NCBI GenBank assembly: GCA_002007295.1
Contig: LNZM01000126.1
Coordinates: 1-42,562, forward strand
Length of the DNA stretch: 42,562 nt
DNA from: Candidatus Epulonipiscioides saccharophilum
GTDB taxonomy: Bacteria; Bacillota; Clostridia; Lachnospirales; Cellulosilyticaceae
Reading direction: 5' to 3'
A program made the translations under genes and the position numbers. The notes beneath the pieces were generated by a model. It saw only the letters and a list, made by a program, of their open reading frames with translations, did not search any database and was not told the origin of the DNA. Positions 29,322-38,401 of this stretch are shown here, in pieces (the first letter of the stretch is position 1; every line of letters starts with the position of its first letter).

Positions 29322-30426
29322 ATGATAGAGCTAGAACAATTAAAGTTATCTTTACTAGATTATAAGGACAAAATAAAAGAAATGGGGCGGTCTCTTTGAC
29401 GTTACTAATGTACAAAAGCGCATACAAGAATTAGAATTAATATCTATTGCTCCAGATTTTTGGCAGGATTCTAAAAATGCCCAAAATATTTTGCAAGAAT
29501 TAAAAGACAATAAAGAAATAATTTTTAAATATAAAAAACTATTTAATATGTATGAAGATGTTATGATTCTAATTGATATGAGCCTAGAAGAAAATGATAG
29601 CAGTATGAGCGAAGAAGCTATATCCGATGCAAATAAATTTAAGGAATTTTATAATGAATTAAGGACTAATACTCTTTTAGACGGTGAATATGACAAAAAT
29701 GATGCTATCATTTCTTTACATGCCGGAGCCGGCGGTACCGAAGCATGTGATTGGAATAATATGCTTCTTCGTATGTATACTAGATGGGCTGAAAAACGTG
29801 GTTTTAAATATAAATTATTAGATCTCTTAGACGGTGAAGAGGCTGGCGTTAAATCTGCTACTTTAGAAATTTGTGGTACAAATGCTTATGGTTACTTAAA
29901 ATCCGAAAAAGGAATCCATAGATTAGTTAGAATATCACCCTTTGATAGCGGGGCTAGAAGGCATACCTCCTTTGCCTCACTAGATGTTATGCCCAAGATA
30001 GACAATACAGCAGAAATTGAAATAAATCCTGATGATTTACAAATAGATACCTATCGCTCTTCCGGTGCAGGTGGCCAACACGTTAATACTACCGATTCGG
30101 CTGTTCGTATTACTCATAAGTCCACCGGCATTGTTGTTCAGTGTCAAAATGAACGGTCTCAAATTCAAAATCGTGAAACCTGTATGAAAATGTTAGCTTC
30201 CAAATTATTATATAAACAACATCAAGAACAATTACAAAAAATTGATCAAATTCGTGGTGAAAAAAAAGAGATTGCATGGGGCAGTCAAATACGTTCTTAC
30301 GTTTTTCATCCATATAATATGGTAAAAGATCACCGTACTAATCAAGAAACTGGAAATACTAACGCTGTTATGGATGGAGATATCGACCCTTTTATAAATG
30401 CATATTTAGCTTGGCTAAAATCATAA
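29322..30426 (+). CDS. prfB: Peptide chain release factor 2 with programmed +1 frameshift at codon 26 (UGA)
   Basis: ATG at 29322; ...ATG GGG CGG TCT CTT TGA C at 29397-29399, then GAC GTT ACT... in +1 frame; GGQHVNTTDSAVRITH motif downstream. The ORF track lists only the post-shift part (29491-30426). Confidence 0.95.
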
Positions 30427-30446
30427 TTTTTTTTGTTTTTGGAACC

Positions 30447-30487
30447 TTGACAAGTATTTCCCCATATAATGTATTAATAATACATTA
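30447..30487 (+). promoter_or_regulatory. Candidate promoter/operator: TTGACA plus perfect inverted repeat TAATGTATT-aat-AATACATTA
   Basis: Inverted repeat 30467-30487 directly upstream of ORF 30502-30843. Confidence 0.5.
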
Positions 30488-30501
30488 AGGGGGTTACTGA
30501 T

Positions 30502-30843
30502 ATGATAGAGTTATTAGATAAGTATTATCATTTAAAACAAAAGGAACTTGCTATTAAACAAGAAATAGTTTTGTTAAGAGATCAAATAATTAATGAATTA
30601 AATGAAAATGACACTTATACATTCGAACAGGATGGATATCGAGCCGAAATAAAATATATGCATCAAGTTACTCCAGAATTTATAGAATTTCTAAAATTAA
30701 ATTACTGCACTAGTTTTATAAAAGAAACTGCCAGTATAGAATCCTATCATATTTTGAAAGATGTGTACCATTTTACGGCCGAAGAACAGGCTCGATATTA
30801 TCAATTAAAAGATACGCCTTATTTATACGTCAGACGCATTTAA
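30502..30843 (+). CDS. Hypothetical 113-aa protein
   Basis: Preceded by aagggggttactgat RBS; N-terminal coiled-coil-like helix; followed by a terminator. Confidence 0.65.
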   Translation: MIELLDKYYHLKQKELAIKQEIVLLRDQIINELNENDTYTFEQDGYRAEIKYMHQVTPEFIEFLKLNYCTSFIKETASIESYHILKDVYHFTAEEQARYYQLKDTPYLYVRRI

Positions 30844-30848
30844 CTATT

Positions 30849-30874
30849 TCCTCCTTAATTTGGAGGATTTTTTT
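30849..30874 (+). terminator. Rho-independent terminator
   Basis: TCCTCC-ttaattt-GGAGGA-TTTTTTT. Confidence 0.8.
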
Positions 30875-31034
30875 ATGGCCATTATTACCAATAGTACATA
30901 TTAATTCATAAATTATTTTTGATATCTTTAGCAATTTTGTCAGTATACTTTTATCCAAATTATTGGTAAAATAATATATATTAATTATAGTTTATTATAA
31001 TTTTTTTTATTCATACAATTATGGAGGCGATACT

Positions 31035-33452
31035 TTGAAATTACTAAAAAAGTGTTTATTGATTAGCTGTACATTGTTTTTAGGTTTACCTTCTTTTGGC
31101 GGTATCCAGGCTAGTACTTTACCACCAGAAATTCAAGCCGAAAAATCTTCGTTCGATACATTTCCTAGTATAATAGAAAAATACGATACAAAAATAATTA
31201 CCCAAGTTAATGATCATGAGCAGTTGATTCAATCTATAGCTATTCCTTTAGAACCGTTTACTTTGTCCAAAGGTGAAACTAAAGAATTTGAAATCCCGGC
31301 GGATTTAGTTAGAGTTATGTCTTCTTTTCATAGATTCGATGTCTTTGGATCCGGATATAAAAGTACCGATTTTATAAAAGGTATTTCACCTACCAAAGGA
31401 AATCAAGGCAAAGTCTCTTCTCCATGGTTCGGCGATACTAATTATCAAATTAGACCAACCACTTTCGAAATCAATCATCTAGACGAATTAGCTCGTGGTG
31501 ATCAAGCCTATACAGGATATAAATTTTTATTTACTGGCCCTGTTACTGTAAACTCCATGAGACTTTTTATTCAAAATGGTCTATCCATGAAAATGGACAC
31601 CACAGCATGGGAAACTCTCGGCGGCGATCTACCTATTTTAGATGGGATCACTTTAACTGTAGATGCAACAAATAGACTAAGTTTAGAGGGCATAACAGAA
31701 TTTGAAAACGATAAATTTAAACGCTTATATGCCAACCCTCTTGGCGCACCCGACGGCGACAAAGTTGCTAGAGAATATTTTGTAGACAAAGATTTTTTAC
31801 CTGGCAGACAAATTTATAAATTCGCACCATCATTAGAAATAGGATATAATGCTAACGATCCTAAACTAAGAGAAGATCCCAATAGACCAAGTTATGCTAC
31901 ATATGATACATTAGATAAAATTTTTTCTACTGGATCCCAAGGTAAAATCAATACATTTGATACTTTATTCGGAAAAGATTTAGAATATGTAATATGCTTT
32001 GACGAATGGCCTAGTTGGTATGTTGAAGGTCTAAATAATGGAAAAGGGACACCCGGCGTAAACAACTTCGATGCTGCCGCCGACTTAGTGGCTCAATACG
32101 TTTCCAAATACGATGATTATTTAGATGGACGTGGCCCAAAATGGATTGAAGTAAAAAATGAATCTTCTATCTCCAATGAATGGTCTCATCACAGCAACCC
32201 AATACTTGGTTATGGTTGGGACGTTTTAGCGGATTTCCATAACAAAACAGCTATTGCAATAAAAGAATTAAGTCCCGAAACTTTAGTTGGTGGTTCAACC
32301 GCTGCATGGATGGCTCTAGACAATAACAATTTCCAAGAAGCACAAAATCATCTGACATTTATAGATCAAACTGCTAATGCACTCGATTTCTATTCCTACC
32401 ATTTTTATGAGAGTAAAGATTTAGTACTAAACGATCTTTCTGTAAATTATGGTGGATACTTAACCGGTCGTCTAGAAGCAGATTTAGATTTACTTCGAAA
32501 TCACATGATAAACACAAATAACGTTAAGCCTATGGTAATATCCGAAACAGGTACGCTACATAGTGGTCCAACAGATCCGGATTATTGGATCAAGATTAAA
32601 AATCATAATTCGTACATGGTAAGATACATGAATCGTGCCCATGAATTTGATATCGTAGTTCCTTTTATAATTCCAGCCATGTGGTGGGAAAAAGACGCTC
32701 CCGAAGGACTATGGGCTTATAATAAATATGGTCAACTTTACGCTGATGCAGAATTTGGCCTTACGCCAATGAAATACTTTATTGAAATGTGGGACGAATA
32801 TAACGGCAGCTTATTACCTGTTTCAACTCATCAAGTCAATGATAATGTCTTTGCCCATAGTGCACAAGACGGCAATGTAATTTATGTAGCCGTAACAAAC
32901 ATGCATCCGCAAAGAGCGTATTTCGATATCAATCTATTAGTTGATGATGAAAAAATTGAAAAAATCGAACGTACTTCTCTATACCTTGATCTTGGCAAAT
33001 TACATTTTATAGACAATGAGCCGTTAAATAGTTTAGATAACATCTTTATGCATGTTGAAGAAACTAGCGTAATAAAAATTACCTTAAATGAATCTCTATC
33101 CATTAATTCTACGTTAACACAAATGACTTATTATGGTGACAAAATGTTGCAGAACAGCGGTTCTACTGCTAACTTTGTAATTAAAACTCCTAACACTAAC
33201 GTTCAATCCAGTATTCTAAGAGTATCTTTAGGTCGAAATGGCGGATTCAATGTACCTCTTAACGTTTCCATCAATGGCCACAATTTTGGTGCTTATGACA
33301 TGTCTTATACTAACAAATCGGATAGATATTTCGGATATGTAGATTTCATCGTCCCAACTAGTATCTTACAATCGGAAAATAATATTAATGTCAATGTCTC
33401 ACAAACTGGTGGAAAAATTTCTACTGTTGCTTTAATTAATCTTGAAAAATAA
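31035..33452 (+). CDS. Secreted glycoside hydrolase, GH86-like (beta-agarase/porphyranase type)
   Basis: Signal peptide; KWIEVKNESSISNEWSHHS (candidate acid/base region), DFYSYHFYES, KPMVISETGTLHSG (candidate nucleophile region), VPFIIPAMWW; C-terminal beta modules. Family is from motif recall only. Confidence 0.7.
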   Translation: MKLLKKCLLISCTLFLGLPSFGGIQASTLPPEIQAEKSSFDTFPSIIEKYDTKIITQVNDHEQLIQSIAIPLEPFTLSKGETKEFEIPADLVRVMSSFHRFDVFGSGYKSTDFIKGISPTKGNQGKVSSPWFGDTNYQIRPTTFEINHLDELARGDQAYTGYKFLFTGPVTVNSMRLFIQNGLSMKMDTTAWETLGGDLPILDGITLTVDATNRLSLEGITEFENDKFKRLYANPLGAPDGDKVAREYFVDKDFLPGRQIYKFAPSLEIGYNANDPKLREDPNRPSYATYDTLDKIFSTGSQGKINTFDTLFGKDLEYVICFDEWPSWYVEGLNNGKGTPGVNNFDAAADLVAQYVSKYDDYLDGRGPKWIEVKNESSISNEWSHHSNPILGYGWDVLADFHNKTAIAIKELSPETLVGGSTAAWMALDNNNFQEAQNHLTFIDQTANALDFYSYHFYESKDLVLNDLSVNYGGYLTGRLEADLDLLRNHMINTNNVKPMVISETGTLHSGPTDPDYWIKIKNHNSYMVRYMNRAHEFDIVVPFIIPAMWWEKDAPEGLWAYNKYGQLYADAEFGLTPMKYFIEMWDEYNGSLLPVSTHQVNDNVFAHSAQDGNVIYVAVTNMHPQRAYFDINLLVDDEKIEKIERTSLYLDLGKLHFIDNEPLNSLDNIFMHVEETSVIKITLNESLSINSTLTQMTYYGDKMLQNSGSTANFVIKTPNTNVQSSILRVSLGRNGGFNVPLNVSINGHNFGAYDMSYTNKSDRYFGYVDFIVPTSILQSENNINVNVSQTGGKISTVALINLEK

Positions 33453-33474
33453 TAAATATCCATACTAACTCTTA

Positions 33475-33511
33475 ACTGCTACTTATGTTTTTTAAAAGTA
33501 GCAGTTTTTTT
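33475..33511 (+). terminator. Rho-independent terminator
   Basis: ACTGCTACT ... AGTAGCAGT-TTTTTT. Confidence 0.85.
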
Positions 33512-33683
33512 ATACATTCAATGATTTAAATTAGAGTATTAACTGCATTAAATGACAACATAATCTTCTTATAGTCATTCTAAATCTCCAAAATGTTACA
33601 GCTAATACTTGTTCTATATATACTATTTTATACATATATATTATAATAGAACATTAAAATTTTTTATAGAAAGGATAGAAAAA

Positions 33684-34004
33684 ATGGTACATATTTTTAT
33701 AATTGCTAGTACAATACTTTTTATTAGCACTATTGTTTTAACGTATATCTCTGCAAAACAACAAACTAATAGATATACTAACCTTATTCAAACCTTACCT
33801 ATTGTGGCCGTAGCATTGTCGATTCCTCAAGCTTTTTTAGTATTTTACAAAGTCCCTTTTGATATTATAACCACTGTTTTATGGATTTTAGTTTTATTAA
33901 TTTTACTTCAGAAAGTTATTATTCCACATAAAGTATTTGTGTTTTTATTCTGCGTAACATTATTTATGCATTATGCATTCCATTTTTATTATTTATTTTA
34001 TTAA
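33684..34004 (+). CDS. Small polytopic membrane protein (~106 aa)
   Basis: About four hydrophobic segments; RBS gaaaggatag favours start at 33684 over 33609. Confidence 0.6.
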   Translation: MVHIFIIASTILFISTIVLTYISAKQQTNRYTNLIQTLPIVAVALSIPQAFLVFYKVPFDIITTVLWILVLLILLQKVIIPHKVFVFLFCVTLFMHYAFHFYYLFY

Positions 34005-34011
34005 TACAGTC

Positions 34012-34034
34012 GGCCACTATTATTCGTAGTGGCC
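34012..34034. terminator. Hairpin between convergent genes, likely terminator
   Basis: GGCCACTA-ttattcg-TAGTGGCC. Confidence 0.65.
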
Positions 34035-34045
34035 CATTTTATTGT

Positions 34046-34804
34046 TTATTTAGTTTGCTTAAAAACTTCCATGTCTGGACAAATTCCTGCAATTTTTTGA
34101 ATTCCTCTCTGAATTGCATCTTTCGAGTTATTCCAAGGTTTGTCAGCATTGCTATAATCATTTTTGTCTACAAACCATTCTACTTCAGCCTGAATCCTTT
34201 TTATAGATTCTAATAACATTTTTTTGCTTTGCTCATAAAAGTCATCTTTTTCTTTATCTCGTAAATGCATCGGTGCTTGCTTTAATATCTCATTAAAATG
34301 GACTAAGCAAAATCCTTTGCTATCCAAAAACATCTGCTTAAAATCATCACTACTATTATACAAATAAAAAAATGTTGATATATATCTACTCATATCCACA
34401 TCCAACTTATTACATATAAAACATGAATTAATCCGTTCTTCTATTGCTTCGCTTACCTCATTAACCGGCGGGGTAGTGCCTTTTAACCTTTCTATAAACG
34501 TAGTTTTGGGCAATATATTTTTATTTAAAAGCTTGTCCAATGATTTATATAAATTCTTATAATGTGTCGATAAAATTAATCCCATCCCTAGCCTGTTACC
34601 ATAATCATATAATTTTTTATAATGATGACTACAAAATCCCATTTGATCCGTTATATCTCTGAAATCAGACTGCATATAAGAATTTCCTAAAGTAAAACTT
34701 ATAGCTTCTCTTTCCAGTTTATTATAAATAACACAAAGCGGACATTCTGTTTTTTCTTCAAATGCCTCTGTTAATGGTATAGTATATATCGTTTCTTTCA
34801 TCAT
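34046..34804 (-). CDS. DUF6062-like cysteine/histidine-rich protein
   Basis: Repeated CPLC / GFCSHHYKKL / SCFICNKL / GFCLVHFNEI motifs. Confidence 0.65.
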   Translation of the reverse strand: MMKETIYTIPLTEAFEEKTECPLCVIYNKLEREAISFTLGNSYMQSDFRDITDQMGFCSHHYKKLYDYGNRLGMGLILSTHYKNLYKSLDKLLNKNILPKTTFIERLKGTTPPVNEVSEAIEERINSCFICNKLDVDMSRYISTFFYLYNSSDDFKQMFLDSKGFCLVHFNEILKQAPMHLRDKEKDDFYEQSKKMLLESIKRIQAEVEWFVDKNDYSNADKPWNNSKDAIQRGIQKIAGICPDMEVFKQTK

Positions 34805-34938
34805 TCACCTCATTTTCTTTTATATGTTTGAATATATTATAGCATCTTTTTACTAAAATTATTAGTGGCCTATAATATTTTACCAATTTCAAGTATCATA
34901 ATATTTGTGTTATCAAACTTTGTTTTATGGAGGTTAAT

Positions 34939-36414
34939 ATGAAACCTAATATAATATTTTTCTTAACCGATGATCAACGTTATGATACTTTTGGATTTAT
35001 GGGTAATCACATAGTTTATACTCCAAATCTAGATCATCTAGCAAGTGAATCTGCTAAGTTTAGTAACGCTTTCCATGTAGCTCCTATTTGTATGCCATCA
35101 CGTGCTACTATGCAACTTGGAAAGTATATTGCTCAACATAATTGTGGATTCGATTTGCCCACTGACTATACTATTACAAGCGAAGAATATGAAGAATCTT
35201 ATCCTGTCTTACTACATGAAAATGGTTATTTTACCGGCTTTATTGGTAAATTCGGATTTCCAATTGCAAATGTAAAAGCTCATAATGGCGGCCGAGAAAT
35301 TCACCCTAACAGTCCTCCAGATAATCCCTATTATAAGGTAGAACGTGGCTTTAGTGAAGAAGAGCTTGCTCCACAATTTTTTGATATTTGGAACGGTTCA
35401 TCCTCTAATTTGAGATATTTCCCAGATAAAAATAATAAATTTAATGGCTACGACAATAAATGGAATGATGATCACCTCAGCATGTTTAATGCTCACCAAG
35501 CTGGTGCATTTCTAGAAAAGGCCAAAGAATCTAGTAAACCCTTTATGCTATCCCTTAGCTTTAAGGCCCCACATCGTCCGCATACAGCTAGCCCAAAATG
35601 GGTCGAATTCTATAAAGATACTCATATAGAAAGAATGGCCAATGATAAACCAGAATATTTTGCTGTCCTTCCTGAAGTAGTAAGAACTCACAGCCGTAAC
35701 GCTAATGAATACTGGGGCGGTCATAGAGCAAACTTTAAACCTTGGAAAGACGAAGAAGTTTTTCAACATGATTTTAAAAATTATTATGGTTTAATCTCTG
35801 GTGTCGACGAAGCTGTCGGTAATATTCGTCACAAACTAGATGAATTAGGATTAGCCGAAAATACAATTATAATATACACATCCGATAATGGTTACTTTTG
35901 CGGTTCCAAACAACTCGGTGGTAAAGAATTACTATACGAAGAATCAATTAAAGCTCCTCTTATAATTTACGATCCAAGAAATAAAACAGATCAATGGGTT
36001 GATGGTCTCGTTTCTACAGTTGATATTTGTCCGACCATTCTAGATTATGCTGGCATATCAAAAACGGCCGACATGTTCGGTGACAGCGTAATTCCGCTTA
36101 TTAATGGATCCAAAGACGAAATCCATGATGCTGTTTACGGCGAAAATGATTTTAACGACAATTATATTGATATTGATAATCATCCAGATCCGGATAACTA
36201 TCAATCTATCCATTCGAAATATGTTAGAACGAAAGATTTCAAATATGTACGTTATCATTTATGTCATCCTATCGTCGAAGAAATGTGGGATATCAAAAAT
36301 GATCCTTTAGAAACAAATAATTTAGTTGGTAATCCAAAATACGAAGATAAGCTTAACGAGATGCGTAAAATGTTAAACACTTTTATTCAAGAAACTACCG
36401 TACCAGTTAATTAA
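34939..36414 (+). CDS. Cys-type sulfatase (S1 family, FGly-dependent)
   Basis: NIIFFLTDDQRYDTFGFMGN, APICMPSRATMQLGKY (C-x-P-S-R), SFKAPHRPHTAS, YTSDNGYFCG; start ATG at 34939 preceded by GGAGG. Confidence 0.93.
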   Translation: MKPNIIFFLTDDQRYDTFGFMGNHIVYTPNLDHLASESAKFSNAFHVAPICMPSRATMQLGKYIAQHNCGFDLPTDYTITSEEYEESYPVLLHENGYFTGFIGKFGFPIANVKAHNGGREIHPNSPPDNPYYKVERGFSEEELAPQFFDIWNGSSSNLRYFPDKNNKFNGYDNKWNDDHLSMFNAHQAGAFLEKAKESSKPFMLSLSFKAPHRPHTASPKWVEFYKDTHIERMANDKPEYFAVLPEVVRTHSRNANEYWGGHRANFKPWKDEEVFQHDFKNYYGLISGVDEAVGNIRHKLDELGLAENTIIIYTSDNGYFCGSKQLGGKELLYEESIKAPLIIYDPRNKTDQWVDGLVSTVDICPTILDYAGISKTADMFGDSVIPLINGSKDEIHDAVYGENDFNDNYIDIDNHPDPDNYQSIHSKYVRTKDFKYVRYHLCHPIVEEMWDIKNDPLETNNLVGNPKYEDKLNEMRKMLNTFIQETTVPVN

Positions 36415-36621
36415 TAACTTCATTATAATCCGAACTATAAAGATAAGCTTAGCGAAATGCCTAGGCTGTAAAATACCTTTTTATTCAAGAAACTACCGTA
36501 TCGATCGATTAATAACTTCATTATAATCCGAATTATAAAGGTAAGCTTAACGAAATGCTTAGGCTGAAAAATACCTTTTTATTCAATAAACTACCGTACC
36601 GGTTGATTAATAACTTCATTA
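36331..36621 (+). repeat. Tandem repeat: sulfatase 3' end plus two degenerate copies downstream
   Basis: aatcc(a/g)aa.tata.. starts at 36331, 36427, 36525 (spacing 96, 98); each ends ..actaccgta...attaataacttcatta. Confidence 0.95.
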
Positions 36622-36660
36622 ACAAAGAGTTAAATTTTAAATTAAGGAGTGTTATAAAAA

Positions 36661-37905
36661 ATGATTGTAAATCCAAATATTTTTCCTGGCGAAGGTTATG
36701 CTGATCCACATGCTGTAATTCATGATGGGCGTGTTTATTTGTTTTGTGGCCGAGATAAAAGTTCTCGTATAGAAGATTTTTGTAGAATGCACAAATGGAG
36801 TATTATTTCCTCTGACGATCTTATAAATTGGCAATATGAAGCCGATATCTTGCCAAAAGATACTTATATCGGTGAACAGGATAATTGTTTTGCTGGTCAC
36901 ATCGTTAAAAAAGGTGATACTTTTTATTGGTATTTTTCAAATTTAACACACAGTATTGGTGTAATGACCTCTAAGTCTCCAACCGGGCCGTTTGTAGATG
37001 CTTTAGGAAAACCTCTTATTCCAGATAAATTTGCTAGAACCAAATCCTACGACCCATGCGTATATGAAGAAAATGGAAAATATACTTTATTTTTTGGTGC
37101 TGGCAAATATTATTGTGTAGAATTAGGCGATGACATGTTATCCTTAGCTAGTGCTCCCGAACCAATAGACGTTGTTGATGACCATGGTAAGAATGTCGGC
37201 ATGGGCGATAAATCTACTGTCTTTAAGCACATGAATCATTATTATTTGGCCAGCGGTAATAAATACGCTATGTCCGATAATTTAAAAGGTCCTTATAAAT
37301 TTGTCGGAACTTTTCCGGGAGGTCATCATAATGACTTCTTTATCTTCAATGGAAAACCTTATTTATCCTATGAAATGCATGATGTTAATATTTATTATCG
37401 TGGCATAGCTGTAACCAGTTTAGAGTTTGCCGAAGATGGCAAATTAGTTTTACATTCAGATAATCATCCAGATTTCTTTAGCTTCAAAACTTGGGATTTT
37501 AAGAATAATACTGATTCTTGGTTTTTAACCGACGGTAATGACGCTATCCATGAACAGGATGGAATTAAATACACTCTTAACAGCTATATAGGTGTACGAA
37601 GTCCCGTATTCCCACGCCTTGCAATGTACACAGATTATGTATTAAAAGTTACTCTAGAAAATCACAATAAGGACGTAAAACTCAAAGTTTTAATTGATAC
37701 AGTACGCAGCATGAAAGGATTTGCAAAAGATCCGAATATCTTCACACATTCTACAACATTAGACTTGGAAGAAGGCACAAAAACTTATGCAATAGCCGAA
37801 ATTCATGAATCCGATGCACATTTAAGATGTGTCCGAATATTTGCTGCAGGACCAGAAGATCAAGGCCAAATTAGCATTAAGCATATCGAATTTATTCCAG
37901 CATAA
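36661..37905 (+). CDS. GH43-like five-bladed beta-propeller glycosidase with C-terminal beta domain
   Basis: GYADPHAVIHDGRVYLFCGRD, SSDDLINWQYE, SYDPCVYEENGKYTLFFGAG; no signal peptide evident. Confidence 0.75.
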   Translation: MIVNPNIFPGEGYADPHAVIHDGRVYLFCGRDKSSRIEDFCRMHKWSIISSDDLINWQYEADILPKDTYIGEQDNCFAGHIVKKGDTFYWYFSNLTHSIGVMTSKSPTGPFVDALGKPLIPDKFARTKSYDPCVYEENGKYTLFFGAGKYYCVELGDDMLSLASAPEPIDVVDDHGKNVGMGDKSTVFKHMNHYYLASGNKYAMSDNLKGPYKFVGTFPGGHHNDFFIFNGKPYLSYEMHDVNIYYRGIAVTSLEFAEDGKLVLHSDNHPDFFSFKTWDFKNNTDSWFLTDGNDAIHEQDGIKYTLNSYIGVRSPVFPRLAMYTDYVLKVTLENHNKDVKLKVLIDTVRSMKGFAKDPNIFTHSTTLDLEEGTKTYAIAEIHESDAHLRCVRIFAAGPEDQGQISIKHIEFIPA

Positions 37906-38258
37906 ATAGTATAATCGAAATTCATGAAGTCGATTTGCATTTAAGATGCGTCAGAATATTTGCTACAGGACCAGAAGATCAAGACCAAATTAGCATTAAG
38001 CATATCGAATTTATTCCAGCATAAATAGTAACCGAAATTCATGAAGTCGATTTGCATTTAAGATGCGTCAGAATATTTGCTACAGGACCAGAAGATCAAG
38101 GCCAAATTAGCATTAAGCATATCGAATTTATTCCAGCATAAATAGTAACCGAAATTCATGAAGTCGATTTGCATTTAAGATGCGTCAGAATATTTGCTAC
38201 AGAATCGGAAGATCAGTGTCAAATTAGCATTAAGCATTTCGAATTTATTTCAGCATAA
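37797..38258 (+). repeat. Tandem repeat: 3' end of the GH43-like gene plus three further copies
   Basis: cgaaattcatga.. starts at 37797, 37916, 38033, 38150 (spacing 119, 117, 117); copies read EIHEVDLHLRCVRIFATGPEDQ.QISIKHIEFIPA*. Confidence 0.97.
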
Positions 38259-38401
38259 AAATTTTTAAAGTAAAGCTATTTGTACATCACAGGATGACTT
38301 ATAGCTTTATTTTATTTTAAATTTAATATATATTGTATTATATTTTTTAATATGCTATACTATTTAGCATATATAATTTAAAGAGAAAGCGAGGAAAATT
38401 A

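Noticed and set aside
29322-29490. prfB as a frameshifted pseudogene
   Set aside because: The frameshift site matches the conserved programmed RF2 frameshift (CTT TGA C).
36331-38258. Diversity-generating retroelement (template/variable repeat at gene 3' ends)
   Set aside because: No reverse transcriptase or accessory ORF in the window, and differences between copies are not restricted to adenines.
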